From assembly GCF_004342725.1 (NCBI RefSeq), contig NZ_SMCP01000005.1:1-64000 (forward strand): a stretch of 64,000 nucleotides of DNA. The letters run 5' to 3'. Positions within the stretch are counted from its first letter, which is position 1, and each line of letters opens with the position of its first letter. This DNA comes from Testudinibacter aquarius (GTDB lineage: Bacteria > Pseudomonadota > Gammaproteobacteria > Enterobacterales > Pasteurellaceae). The translations under genes and the position numbers were made by a program. Below, piece by piece: positions 1 to 8,703 of the stretch. The notes beneath the pieces are model-generated. The model was not told where the DNA came from, searched no databases, and saw only the letters and a program-made list of their open reading frames with translations.

Positions 1-251
1 AACGTAATGAGAAATGGGACGCTACACGCCATTTATCCACAGTATCTGTGGGTTAAAAATGTGTTTCCAAAAAAACAGGAAACACAGTTGCTACCAAGCC
101 TAATCAAATATCTTTGTGAATAATCTAAAAAGCGATACTTTTTGAACGTTGCCTTTAAGCAACGACCCGTAGGGTGAACAAAATCCTTCATGCTTTTGTG
201 AATCAAGAAAGTTGGTCGCCGCAAGGCGAAATAGCCAAGACCAAATACGGG
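1..251. other. Gene-free, hairpin-rich left edge
   Basis: No convincing gene is seen. The stretch holds several short perfect inverted repeats: 37-51 (CCACAG/CTGTGG), 60-86 (TGTGTTTCC/GGAAACACA), 147-164 (CGTTGC/GCAACG), 165-175 (ACCC/GGGT) and 216-229 (TCGCC/GGCGA), the last nested inside TTGGTC/GACCAA at 212-244. It lies downstream of the minus-strand lrgB-like gene, so some of these could act in transcript ends, though no clear T-tract follows. A noncoding repeat element or RNA is also possible. Nothing can be concluded about what lies to the left. Confidence 0.4.
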
Positions 252-941
252 TTATGCCGCCAACAAGACTAAACGAAAGACCAACGGCGCTAAAACCGAG
301 CTGATGATGCCACATAAGACTAACGAAATTGAGCTGTAAATTCCGGCTTGTTTATCAATTTCTAAAGTGCGGGCTGTACCTAGTGCGTGGGAAACTGCGC
401 CGATGGATAAACCGATGGCTTCGGGGTGTTTTAAACCGATTTTTTTCAGTAATAAGTAACCCAAAATCGAGCCTTGCAATCCAGCCAACACCACACCGAC
501 CGCAGCCACCGACGGCACACCACCGATGGTTTCTGCCACCGCCATCGCAATTGGCGTGCTGATCGATTTCGGTAAAATTGTCGCCACTATCTCCGCATTA
601 CCGCCTAATAACAGCGCCAACAACGCGCCGCTTAACATCGACAAGACTGATGCCGTCAGCGTGATCAGCAAAATGCTGCGCCAACGGCTGCTGATTTGCC
701 GTAACTGCTCATAAAGCGGCAGCGCCAACGCCACAATCGCCGGCCCCAATAAGTTGTTGAGCGGCGCATTGCCCTGTATATATTGATCATAAGGAATATC
801 TGCCAACAGTAAGACCCCAATCAATAATAGAATGGTCAATACAAACGAGTTAAACACAATCGACTTCCAGCGTTTACTGATCCAGATCGCTGCCATAAAC
901 GCCAAAATCGTTAACACAGAGTAGAGGTAAACTGCCATCAT
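252..941 (-). CDS. LrgB/CidB (YohK)-family inner-membrane protein
   Basis: A 229-residue, strongly hydrophobic protein with about seven predicted membrane segments. It matches the LrgB/CidB/YohK family in length and in conserved stretches such as LPKSISTPIA (123-132) and SHALGTAR (184-191). In Gram-positive bacteria the family works with LrgA/CidA in control of murein hydrolase export, cell lysis and small-metabolite transport; its enterobacterial role is poorly defined. It sits 47 bases downstream of an LrgA-like gene on the same strand, the usual two-gene operon. The start is either of two adjacent ATG codons (941 or 938). Family is secure; the physiological role is inference. Confidence 0.9.
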   Translation of the reverse strand: MMAVYLYSVLTILAFMAAIWISKRWKSIVFNSFVLTILLLIGVLLLADIPYDQYIQGNAPLNNLLGPAIVALALPLYEQLRQISSRWRSILLITLTASVLSMLSGALLALLLGGNAEIVATILPKSISTPIAMAVAETIGGVPSVAAVGVVLAGLQGSILGYLLLKKIGLKHPEAIGLSIGAVSHALGTARTLEIDKQAGIYSSISLVLCGIISSVLAPLVFRLVLLAA

Positions 942-988
942 TTAAATATCTCCTGCTTATGCCTTACTTCATCACGGCTTACTTTATC

Positions 989-1402
989 TCAGCGTCGCTG
1001 CTTAATCCGTTTTCTTTCGATTTTACGGCGTAATTTGCGGATACTGTGCCGTTCGAACAGGTAATCTGCCATCAAACCGATCACCACCAGACTCAACATC
1101 GTGCTGATGATATTCGGAATCAGCAACTGCTTGGCATTGGCAAGCAACAGATCAGCGTATTTGATGATCCCGACACTGACCGGCACAAACAGCAGCGCCA
1201 TGTAGCGAATCAGCAGGCTGGAACCAAAGGCGATCCACTCGACTTTAATCAATTGCGAGGTTAAACACAGAAACAGAATCAATAAGCCCCAGATACTGCC
1301 CGGCACACCGATTGGAATCAGATATTGTAGGAAAATACCCAGATACAAAATGGCATATAAAATGGCTAGCGAACGCAGCAGATTTATGATGTTTTGTTTC
1401 AT
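989..1402 (-). CDS. LrgA/CidA (YohJ)-family holin-like membrane protein
   Basis: About 137 residues with four predicted membrane segments and a very basic C-terminus ending in an Arg/Lys-rich tail. The core, including IRYMALLFVPV, matches the YohJ/LrgA holin-like family (E. coli YohJ is 132 residues). The frame is open to an ATG at 1444, but the protein aligns from the internal ATG at 1402, which begins MKQNIINLL; I prefer that start. The Shine-Dalgarno sequence is weak for both. It is the first gene of a pair with the LrgB-like gene downstream. Function in this organism is unknown; the family is linked to regulated lysis and export. Confidence 0.85.
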   Translation of the reverse strand: MKQNIINLLRSLAILYAILYLGIFLQYLIPIGVPGSIWGLLILFLCLTSQLIKVEWIAFGSSLLIRYMALLFVPVSVGIIKYADLLLANAKQLLIPNIISTMLSLVVIGLMADYLFERHSIRKLRRKIERKRIKQRR

Positions 1403-1516
1403 TTTTACTTGAGATAACGTTTGCGATAACGGAATGATGTGCAATAATTCTCTCTCAAATTGTGATCAATGTCACCGAATTTTGCCTTTTTTGGGCGCAA
1501 TAGATAAGGTTTTAAA

Positions 1517-2020
1517 GTGTCGATAACACGTTTTTTCTTTTTGTTTTCATTTCTGTTACTTTTTACGACAGTCGCTTACGCCAAGCCCAATGACGGCAAC
1601 TCTCGCTCTAAGATTCAATGTCGGGTGATTCACATCAGTGATGGCGACAGTTTTACTTGCCTGAGCGGTAATAATAAACGCATCAAAGTGCGGTTGCTGG
1701 GTATCGATGCTCCTGAAAACGGACAACCTTATTCAGCAAAATCCAAACAGTTTCTGGCTGCATTGATTCTACAACAGAACGTAGACCTGCAAATTGAGGG
1801 GATTGATAAATTTGCGCGACGTTTAGCACGGGCATATGACGCACAACAGCGTGATATTAATTTACTGATGATAGAAAACGGTTGGGCTTGGGCATACCGT
1901 TTTTATAAAAAAGATCCACGCTACCCACAGGCGCAACAACGGGCAAAATGGCAAAGATTGGGCTTGTGGCAGGACAATAATCCGCAAGAACCGTATTTGT
2001 GGCGCAAGGCACAGCCTTGA
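1517..2020 (+). CDS. Secreted thermonuclease (SNase-like) family nuclease
   Basis: A 167-residue protein starting at GTG with a signal peptide (residues 1-22, ending TVAYA). The mature part is one staphylococcal-nuclease fold. Catalytic residues can be placed by motif: D42/D44 in SDGDSF, R59 and E67 in RLLGIDAPE, and R101 in KFARRLARAY, matching R35, E43 and R87 of the S. aureus enzyme. Family members cleave single- or double-stranded DNA and RNA, Ca2+-dependently. Export to the periplasm or outside is predicted. It is followed after a short gap by csdA but no functional link is evident. The activity is likely because every catalytic residue is present. Confidence 0.88.
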   Translation: MSITRFFFLFSFLLLFTTVAYAKPNDGNSRSKIQCRVIHISDGDSFTCLSGNNKRIKVRLLGIDAPENGQPYSAKSKQFLAALILQQNVDLQIEGIDKFARRLARAYDAQQRDINLLMIENGWAWAYRFYKKDPRYPQAQQRAKWQRLGLWQDNNPQEPYLWRKAQP

Positions 2021-2059
2021 GTTTATAATGTGAGCTCTTTTTTCAATGATGGCAGCGTT

Positions 2060-3280
2060 ATGTTTAGATTAGAATCCGATTTCAACCCGGCGCTATTCCG
2101 CCAAGCCTTCCCTTATCTGCAAAGCTCCGCAACCTCAGTTTATCTGGATTCGGCGGCAACAGCATTAAAACCACAGGTGCTGATTGACAGCACACTTGAT
2201 TTTTATCAAAGTGCGGGGTCGGTGCACCGCAGCCAGTACGATGCCGAGCAGACCGCACTTTACGAACAGGCACGCAATCTGGTCGCTGAGTTGATCAATG
2301 CGCCGTCACCAGCGGCTGTCATTTGGACTTCCGGTGCCACGCAAGCGATCAATAGCGTTGCACACGGGTTGGCACATTGGCTCGAGCCCGGCGATGAGAT
2401 TGTGATCAGCGAAGCCGATCATCACGCCAATTTTGTGACCTGGTCAATGCTGGCACAACAATGTGCGGCAAGGTTGATTATTTTGCCAATCAATGATCAA
2501 TGGCAGATTGAAAGTGCGGTGTTGCGCCAAGCACTGTCGCCACGCAGTAAGATTGTCGCTTTCAACATGGTTTCCAACGTTACCGGCACCGAACAACCGA
2601 TTGCCGAGCTGATCAACACTGTACGCCAAAATGCACCACAGGCGTTGATTTTGCTGGATTGTGCGCAGGCGGTTGCCCATCTCAAATTGGATATTCAAGC
2701 GCTTGATGCCGATTTTTATGTGTTTTCGGCACACAAACTTTACGGCCCAAACGGCTTGGGCGTGTTGAGCGGCAAGCCTGAGTCGCTGGAAAAACTGACA
2801 CCGTTGCTATATGGCGGCAAAATGGTGGATCGGGTCAGCAAACAGCAGATTAGCTTTAATCCTCTGCCCTATCGCTTGGAAGCCGGCACGCCGAATATCG
2901 CCGCAGTGATTGGTTTTGGCACAGTGCTGAATTGGTTAGGTCAATATGATCTTCAGCAGGCAGAAGCCTATGCGGTGGCGCTTGCCGAACAGACTAAAGT
3001 GCGGTTGCAACGCTATGATCACGTGCGCTTATTCAACTCGCCACAACCCAGTTCGATTGTCTGCTTTGTATTTGATGATATTGCCGTTTCTGATTTAAGC
3101 ACCCTGCTGAGCGAGCAAGGCATTGCGCTGCGGGCTGGCGAACATTGCGCCCAGCCGTATTTAGCTCGGTTAGGACAAAAAAGCACCTTACGCCTTTCTT
3201 TTGCCCCTTATAATACATCGGCTGATGTAGAGGCTTTTTTCGCTGCGCTAGACCGCACTTTGACACTTTTAAGAGAATAA
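2060..3280 (+). CDS. csdA: Cysteine desulfurase CsdA (SufS-type)
   Basis: A PLP-dependent class V aminotransferase fold of 406 residues (E. coli CsdA is 401). It removes sulfur from cysteine as an enzyme-bound persulfide, giving alanine. Visible residues are H121 (SEADHHANF), D200, the PLP lysine K226 in FSAHKLYGPNG, and the persulfide cysteine C363 in GEHCAQPYL. The frame is open to a GTG at 2030, but the family begins close to FNPALFRQAFP, so the ATG at 2060 is preferred. The next gene encodes the sulfur acceptor CsdE one base after the stop, the csdA-csdE arrangement. SufS itself is the main alternative, but no suf genes are adjacent. Confidence 0.9.
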   Translation: MFRLESDFNPALFRQAFPYLQSSATSVYLDSAATALKPQVLIDSTLDFYQSAGSVHRSQYDAEQTALYEQARNLVAELINAPSPAAVIWTSGATQAINSVAHGLAHWLEPGDEIVISEADHHANFVTWSMLAQQCAARLIILPINDQWQIESAVLRQALSPRSKIVAFNMVSNVTGTEQPIAELINTVRQNAPQALILLDCAQAVAHLKLDIQALDADFYVFSAHKLYGPNGLGVLSGKPESLEKLTPLLYGGKMVDRVSKQQISFNPLPYRLEAGTPNIAAVIGFGTVLNWLGQYDLQQAEAYAVALAEQTKVRLQRYDHVRLFNSPQPSSIVCFVFDDIAVSDLSTLLSEQGIALRAGEHCAQPYLARLGQKSTLRLSFAPYNTSADVEAFFAALDRTLTLLRE

Positions 3281-3281
3281 T

Positions 3282-3674
3282 ATGCAAAATTACTCCGATC
3301 TCGTCGAACAATTTAGTAGCTTGCCCAGTTGGGAAGATCGCTATCGGCTGTTGATTCAGCTCGGTAAAAAATTGCCAACAATTGAACACAGCGCACGGGA
3401 GCAGATGCCCTTGATTCAAGGCTGTGAAGCAGAAGTGCGGTTTGCGGCAGTGAAGCAAGCCGATGGTTATCACTTTGCCGCCTACAGTGAAGCACGCATT
3501 ATGAACGGCTTGCTTTATCTGCTGTTGAGTGCGCTGCAACCGCTAAAATTAGAACAAATTCGGCAGCTTGACATCAGCGCTCTGTTGCAACAATGCGGTA
3601 TTGCACAGCGCTTGAGCAGCACCCGTTTGAACGGTTTAAAACAGATCGAATCGTTGTTACACCACTTGGATTAG
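3282..3674 (+). CDS. csdE: Sulfur acceptor protein CsdE (SufE family)
   Basis: A 130-residue SufE/CsdE-family protein. The acceptor cysteine is C48 in LIQGCEAEVRF, which takes the persulfide from CsdA and passes it on for Fe-S or other thiol-dependent biosynthesis. The conserved C-terminal half (YSEARIMNGLLYLLLSAL) is intact. It is translationally close to csdA (one base between stop and ATG). The TAG stop codon is formed by the first bases of the repeat element that begins here, so the last residues of this protein may have been set by that insertion. E. coli CsdE is longer (147), but I recall about 131 residues for Haemophilus homologues, so the protein is probably complete. Confidence 0.87.
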   Translation: MQNYSDLVEQFSSLPSWEDRYRLLIQLGKKLPTIEHSAREQMPLIQGCEAEVRFAAVKQADGYHFAAYSEARIMNGLLYLLLSALQPLKLEQIRQLDISALLQQCGIAQRLSSTRLNGLKQIESLLHHLD

Positions 3675-3981
3675 GGGCTGTTGCTATTTGTTTATATTTT
3701 GAGTTGTCGTTTAAAATGAGCACAATCTAGACGTAAGCCGAAATCAATAGTGGGACTATTGATGAGGGTTGCAACGACGAGTGTGCTCATTTTAAACTCA
3801 ATCCAAAGGACTATGACACTTTTTCGCCACTACTTTTCGCTACTATTTTTCTCTACTACCGCGGCGTTAAAAGTCGTTCGTTCAGAATGACTAAACCTCA
3901 CGACTTTTGCCTTATTTATTGGCGAAAAGAGGGGCGAAAAAGCGTCTATAGCTCCAATTATAAACAAATAGCAACAAACCC
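3674..3981. mobile_element. 308-base non-autonomous (MITE-like) element with terminal inverted repeats
   Basis: The ends, 3674-3703 and 3952-3981, are inverted copies matching at 26 of 30 positions (GGGGCTGTTGCTATTTGTTT against GGGTTTGTTGCTATTTGTTT over the first 20). Inside lie further nested inverted repeats: a perfect 16-base pair at 3709-3724 and 3782-3797, an 8-base pair ATCAATAG/CTATTGAT, and an imperfect pair built on CTTTTTCGCC near 3815-3840 and 3920-3945. No credible ORF is contained and no target-site duplication is seen. The same end sequence recurs at 45000 and, diverged, at 63607. This suggests a deletion derivative of an IS; IS1016/IS1595-like ends are my unverified guess. It lies between csdE and an SDR gene. 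Confidence 0.7.
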
Positions 3982-3989
3982 TTATAAAC

Positions 3990-4817
3990 ATGAAAAAAAC
4001 CATTTTAATCACCGGCTGCTCCAGCGGCATTGGCTATGCAACCGCACTTTACCTTCAGCAGCACGATTGGCAAGTGATCACCAGTTGCCGTAAGGCGGAA
4101 GATGTGGCTCGTTTGCAGCAAGAGGGCTTGGAATGTGTGCAACTGGACATCACCGATTTACAACAAATCCAACAGGTTATACAACAGATCAGCGCAAACC
4201 GCACTTTAGATGCGATTTTCTGTAATGCCGGATACGGACAAACCGGTGCGGTAGAAGATATCAGCCACAGCGCATTACAACAGCAGTTTGAAACCAATGT
4301 GTTCGGCACTTGGGACTGCATTCGCTATGCGATGGCGGTTTTCCGTCAACAAGGTCACGGACGGATTATCGTCAACAGCAGTATTTTAGGCTTTGCCGCC
4401 ATGCCATGGCGTGGTGCTTATAACAGTAGTAAATTTGCCCTTGAGGGCTTATGCGACACCTTACGTACTGAATTGCGCGGCAGCCGGATTTTTGTCAGCC
4501 TGTTACAACCCGGTCCGATCCGCAGCCGCTTTCGCCCGAATGCGTTGGCGAAATTTGAGCAACACATTGATTGGCAAAATAGTGTGCATCGCAACGCCTA
4601 TCAGCAACAGTTACAGCGTTTAAATGCCAGCGGCAATGCCAATCCGTTTACCCTGCCGGCTGAAGCCTGTGCCCAAGCGGTTTTGCGCTGTCTTGAAAGC
4701 AATTCGCCCAAACCACGTTACCGCGTCACTTTCCCGACCAAACTGTATTGGTGGCTGCGTCGTCTGTTGCCGACCCGCACATTTGACTGGATGAATTGGA
4801 AAGGCGGCAACCAATAA
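3990..4817 (+). CDS. Short-chain dehydrogenase/reductase, YbbO-like
   Basis: A classical SDR of 275 residues. It shows the nucleotide-binding TGCSSGIG (8-15), NAG (79-81), and the catalytic Ser130/131, Tyr144 and Lys148 (in GAYNSSKFALEG). Sequence resembles E. coli YbbO in the N-terminal TILITGCSSGIG and in LLQPGPIRSRF. YbbO-type enzymes reduce aldehydes or ketosteroid-like substrates with NAD(P)H; the substrate here is unknown. The start codon is eight bases downstream of the MITE-like element and has no obvious Shine-Dalgarno sequence, so the insertion may have replaced the native leader. The gene converges on ynbE. Confidence 0.85.
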   Translation: MKKTILITGCSSGIGYATALYLQQHDWQVITSCRKAEDVARLQQEGLECVQLDITDLQQIQQVIQQISANRTLDAIFCNAGYGQTGAVEDISHSALQQQFETNVFGTWDCIRYAMAVFRQQGHGRIIVNSSILGFAAMPWRGAYNSSKFALEGLCDTLRTELRGSRIFVSLLQPGPIRSRFRPNALAKFEQHIDWQNSVHRNAYQQQLQRLNASGNANPFTLPAEACAQAVLRCLESNSPKPRYRVTFPTKLYWWLRRLLPTRTFDWMNWKGGNQ

Positions 4818-4855
4818 TTCGATACTCTTGGTATTTGACGCTATGATTCCGAACA

Positions 4856-5035
4856 CTATTCGCCTAGAATTTTGCGAGTATTCTCATCCGTTTCAATTTG
4901 AATTTTATGCTCGACTTCCACATTCATATTAATGGTAATCCCCTCTTTTGGGGTTTCCAATTGAATTTTCGGCACGCAAGCGACGGTAAAAAATACAGCA
5001 AACAGCAGCCCCACGCACTGCTTCGGGTTTAACAT
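4856..5035 (-). CDS. ynbE: YnbE-family outer-membrane lipoprotein
   Basis: A 59-residue lipoprotein precursor: basic N-terminus, hydrophobic stretch, lipobox TVAC, then a short mature segment that includes TPKEGITINMNVEV. This matches YnbE, which in E. coli forms an intermembrane bridge with YdbH for phospholipid homeostasis. The frame is open upstream to an ATG overlapping the ydbH stop (ATGA at 5056), but AAGGGA lies six bases before the internal ATG at 5035, which I choose. It is the last gene of the ydbH unit. The expected third gene, ydbL (DUF1318), is absent: only 38 bases separate ynbE from the convergent SDR gene. Confidence 0.83.
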   Translation of the reverse strand: MLNPKQCVGLLFAVFFTVACVPKIQLETPKEGITINMNVEVEHKIQIETDENTRKILGE

Positions 5036-5052
5036 AATAATTCCCTTTAATT

Positions 5053-7809
5053 TCATTGGTTTTGATTATCCTGATTCTGTTTTTGGTAAAGTCGATATTC
5101 CAGCTGCTGCTGTAGCTCTGAACCAAAATTAATAGAATCCCACAAATCAAATGCATTCTCTTTATGGTTATAATTCAAGAAGATCGGATTTTGCAGCGCA
5201 TTGTTGGCTTTAATTTTCGCATTCATCAAACCGGTGCCGTCTGTCAATAGATTCACCTTGATATTCGAATCGTAAACATCCATGGTTTCCATCAAATTGG
5301 TCAGAATCCGTTCGGTAATGCCGCCGCCCTGCTCGATTTTACGTATTAATTCATCGCTTAAATGAATGCGCCAATCATTGCCCTGTTCAATCACACCATC
5401 GCAAATAATACAGGCCGAATTTTCGATCCAAAACGGCAACTTGGCATTCACTTTACCACGCATTTCTAACTGATTATATTGCATTAACTGCAAAATCTCA
5501 GCCAATTCAATGCCATTTAAGCGCAAATAGGCTGGATTATGCTGCGGCAACGAGAATTTGTCCACATTCAGTTCACCGCCTAACAGTCTTAGATGCAGCT
5601 GTGTCAATGACAGCGGATATTGACGGCTATAGGGATAATAGCCCTGTAATTGTAGTGACACATCATTTAACCGCACGCCGTTATCCAACTGCGCGATTTT
5701 GACCTCAACCGGCTGTTTTACGCCCAATTGGAAATGTTGATCCTGATAGCGGTACGGCAACGAAAAGCTGATACCGCTGATCGCGCCGTTGGGCAGCGAA
5801 ATACTGCCGTTTTGAATCGCAATGTGCCCCCCGGCAACCAAACCACTCTCCGGTGTAATCGAAAATGCGGTTTGCCCACGAATCGTGCCACGTTGAATCA
5901 GCCAGTTCCAGCGCTTTGGAAACAGAGGTTGAAACACATCAGAGGATTGTTGCGGCCAGTAAATGTTACCACGTAACATACCGTCTTGATAACTGGAAAA
6001 TAAGCGGATCGGCCCCAAACGATCGGCTTTCAACTCGCTTTTTAAATTCAGATCCGAGAAATCTTTTCCGTCGAGTGTCACGCTGATATCCGGCTGCAAA
6101 ATTTGCCCGCCGTAATCCAAGCGAATATACGGTGTTTTCACCGATAACGCCCCGCTGATTTGCTGCTGTTGATAATCCCACAACAGGTTTTGTGACAAGG
6201 ACAATTGCAAGGCGCCAACCTGCACTCCCGGCAATGCGAAGCGTTGTAAATCGCCGTCCAACAGCTGAATGTTCAGCAAGCTGTCCTGCCAAAAGCCGCG
6301 ACCACGCAGATTGACCGCACTTTTCAGACTAGGTATTTTGGCGTTGCCCCAAAAATTCCAGTTCCAACGATTCGTTGCAGAGGTTTCCGACAGCTGGATC
6401 ACTTCCTGTGCCGAGCGAATATTAAAAATAGAATGAATGCCGGCAATAAATTCATTCGCTCGCCCGTCAAGGCGCAAATCAATTTGTTCAAATTGTCGGG
6501 TTTTGCCCTTCAAAATCGCTTGCAACCGCCCTTTGATTCCATACTGCCCGACCACCACGCCTGCCAGAGGCAAACGCAGCTCTTCGATATCGATGTATTC
6601 AGTATTGCCGGTCATACGCAACAACGAGCCGCTTAAAAAACGCAACAACGGTCGGTATAACTCCCCTTCAAGCCGCATCGGCAGATTGGTATAAAAGATA
6701 CTGTCGAAGGATTTCACTTCGCCATTGACTTGCAGCGGAATATCCAACGATTGTCGATCAATTTTGCCGTCTAATCCTTGAATCACAACCTGCCCTTTGC
6801 CTTTGTCACCGCTGGTCAGCAGCGACAACCGAAAATTGATATTCAGCGGGAAACTGTTCCAAAAAGCGCGGTTTTGAGCCGTTGGCTGTAGCTCTAAATC
6901 AAGGAAGCCATTGAGCGGTTGCGGCAGCTGTTTTGCCCAATTGAAACGGGCTTTACTGATGTGCAGTCGTCCGTTTTTAATATCGAACGGCAGCGCCAGC
7001 AGTTGATGTTGCTCCTGATCAACCACTTCATACAGCTGCAACTGTGCTTGCTGCTGCTTCCAGTTTAACGTTATGCCGCCCTGCGGAATAATCACGTCCG
7101 GCGAACGCCAGTGATAATCCAGATCAGCGCTGAGTGGTAGCTGCTCGACGCTGTCTGCCAAATCAGCAGTTAATGTCACTTGATGGTGTTGTTGTTCATC
7201 AGGCTGATAAACCAACAGTGCGGTTAATGTTTTATCAACTAAAATGCCATCCACATTTGCCAATGTATAAGCTTGCCCGTCTTGATATTCGCTTGCGCTC
7301 AATTGCAGACGCAGTTGATCATCTTGTCGCACCGCCTTAAGTCGAGTGCTGGCTGCAAGCAACCGTTGCAGCTGTGGATTGTGCTCGGCTTGGCTATTTT
7401 GCCACTCAACATCGGCAATTTCCACTTCGCCCAGTGGCAATAAGGCAAACAGGCGTGTGAGGGTGAAAGGCGGCCGCTCGGTTGTTGTCGCTTTTTGTGC
7501 GACCATCTGTTGCAAACAGCTATAGTCCAACCGCACTTGCTCAGAGAACAGTCTACGCTGTTGCCAAATAAACCGAATTGGCGTGGTTTCTGTCAGTTGA
7601 CAGCCGTGTTTTAAACTGGTCAGTTGAATCTCCGGCAAGGTGACCGCTTGCCGATCAATTCTCAGGGGTTGATTCAGTTGAATTTGAAAATCCGGGGCAA
7701 GAAAATAGTTTGCCGTTTTTTGAATGCCGTTGCCAAACAACAACCAAGCAACCGTTGCCGCCAGCAACAGTAGTAAGGCGCAGCAGGCAATCAGACACTT
7801 TTTCCACAT
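5053..7809 (-). CDS. ydbH: AsmA-like intermembrane phospholipid transport protein YdbH
   Basis: A protein of about 918 residues with an N-terminal membrane anchor (KKCLIACCALLLLLAATVAWLL region) and a long periplasmic beta-rich body typical of the YdbH/TamB/YhdP AsmA-like class. E. coli YdbH is about 880 residues. These proteins are thought to form a hydrophobic groove spanning the periplasm that carries phospholipids between membranes; YdbH works with the lipoprotein YnbE, encoded immediately downstream. The frame extends two codons upstream to a TTG, but the ATG at 7809 is preferred. The upstream membrane gene is 25 bases away on the same strand, suggesting one transcript. Confidence 0.85.
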   Translation of the reverse strand: MWKKCLIACCALLLLLAATVAWLLFGNGIQKTANYFLAPDFQIQLNQPLRIDRQAVTLPEIQLTSLKHGCQLTETTPIRFIWQQRRLFSEQVRLDYSCLQQMVAQKATTTERPPFTLTRLFALLPLGEVEIADVEWQNSQAEHNPQLQRLLAASTRLKAVRQDDQLRLQLSASEYQDGQAYTLANVDGILVDKTLTALLVYQPDEQQHHQVTLTADLADSVEQLPLSADLDYHWRSPDVIIPQGGITLNWKQQQAQLQLYEVVDQEQHQLLALPFDIKNGRLHISKARFNWAKQLPQPLNGFLDLELQPTAQNRAFWNSFPLNINFRLSLLTSGDKGKGQVVIQGLDGKIDRQSLDIPLQVNGEVKSFDSIFYTNLPMRLEGELYRPLLRFLSGSLLRMTGNTEYIDIEELRLPLAGVVVGQYGIKGRLQAILKGKTRQFEQIDLRLDGRANEFIAGIHSIFNIRSAQEVIQLSETSATNRWNWNFWGNAKIPSLKSAVNLRGRGFWQDSLLNIQLLDGDLQRFALPGVQVGALQLSLSQNLLWDYQQQQISGALSVKTPYIRLDYGGQILQPDISVTLDGKDFSDLNLKSELKADRLGPIRLFSSYQDGMLRGNIYWPQQSSDVFQPLFPKRWNWLIQRGTIRGQTAFSITPESGLVAGGHIAIQNGSISLPNGAISGISFSLPYRYQDQHFQLGVKQPVEVKIAQLDNGVRLNDVSLQLQGYYPYSRQYPLSLTQLHLRLLGGELNVDKFSLPQHNPAYLRLNGIELAEILQLMQYNQLEMRGKVNAKLPFWIENSACIICDGVIEQGNDWRIHLSDELIRKIEQGGGITERILTNLMETMDVYDSNIKVNLLTDGTGLMNAKIKANNALQNPIFLNYNHKENAFDLWDSINFGSELQQQLEYRLYQKQNQDNQNQ

Positions 7810-7834
7810 AACCAATGTTCACTCACAGTTAATT

Positions 7835-8659
7835 TTAGCGCGGTAAATAGGCCGACATCAGCAGCAACGGCAAACACAGGGTCAGCAACAGCAAGAGCGA
7901 TAGCCAACGCAAATCCAGCATTTTTTGTTTTAAAATCAGCCAGAACAATAGGATGCCCAGCACTAAATGCAAGGCAAAATACCCGGCAAAGGCACTGCTG
8001 CTGATGGTCGGCAGCAGCAAATTAACATGCAACGCCAATAAAATACCAACACTGTAAATTGCGTTGAGTAACAACGTTAACAGCATCAAGCGCGGCAATA
8101 ACGCCAGAAAGCCTTGCAAACGGTTGCGTGATAAGCGCAGTTGCCAGTTCGCCACAATCAACCCCAGCAGCAGTTGGCTGAACGGACTGTAAATTAACCC
8201 ATCTTGCAACGGTAAATTCAGCAAAATCGCCACATAACAAAACATGCCCAATATACCGCAAACCGTACCAAACAACAGAATTCCGCGCTGCAAGCGAATA
8301 TCCTCTTTTGGTTGCTGCCATACCGTGATCAAAAGCAGTAGTGCAGCACCGATCAACAGCGCCAATGGAATATAGCGTTTTGCTGCCATCGTACCAAGCA
8401 GCAATAAGCCAGCCCAATAAAGTGCCAACCACAAATTGACCTTAACCAAGCGAAAACGCTGCCCGTTGCAAATTTCTCCTTGCGTAAAAACCACTTGGAT
8501 AATCAATTGGCAACTGAGCACGGCAAAGGAAAATATCGCAACAAAGCTCAACAAATGCTGTTGCAGATAAAAAAGTGCGGTCTCGCTGGCGAGCAACACC
8601 ATCACCGGCAGCAGCGCTAAAAACACAATCCGTGATTTGTTGTCGGTTTGATCTGACAT
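7835..8659 (-). CDS. Uncharacterised multi-pass inner-membrane protein
   Basis: A 274-residue protein that I do not recognise. It is extremely Leu-rich with about nine hydrophobic segments and short loops, a small hydrophilic N-terminus (MSDQTDNKSR), and few charged residues in the membrane parts. No catalytic motif is visible. It ends 25 bases before ydbH on the same strand and so probably is co-transcribed with ydbH-ynbE, which raises the possibility of a role in envelope lipid handling; this is association only. Its 5' end faces gloA across a 94-base divergent promoter region that contains a perfect 14-base palindrome. Confidence 0.75.
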   Translation of the reverse strand: MSDQTDNKSRIVFLALLPVMVLLASETALFYLQQHLLSFVAIFSFAVLSCQLIIQVVFTQGEICNGQRFRLVKVNLWLALYWAGLLLLGTMAAKRYIPLALLIGAALLLLITVWQQPKEDIRLQRGILLFGTVCGILGMFCYVAILLNLPLQDGLIYSPFSQLLLGLIVANWQLRLSRNRLQGFLALLPRLMLLTLLLNAIYSVGILLALHVNLLLPTISSSAFAGYFALHLVLGILLFWLILKQKMLDLRWLSLLLLLTLCLPLLLMSAYLPR

Positions 8660-8703
8660 AAAATACCCAACATGATAGAATAAATCGAAATTATTGATAA
8701 TAC

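Noticed and set aside
33-41. TTATCCACA, a consensus DnaA box, suggesting a replication origin
   Set aside because: Only one box is seen, with no AT-rich unwinding region and no origin-linked genes nearby.
3661-3990. Target-site duplication around the 308-base element
   Set aside because: Flanking octamers do not match, so a recent transposition with duplication is not supported.
3830-4030. A 66-codon minus-strand ORF inside the MITE-like element
   Set aside because: It overlaps the inverted repeats and the SDR start, shows no family features, and arises from the palindromic sequence.
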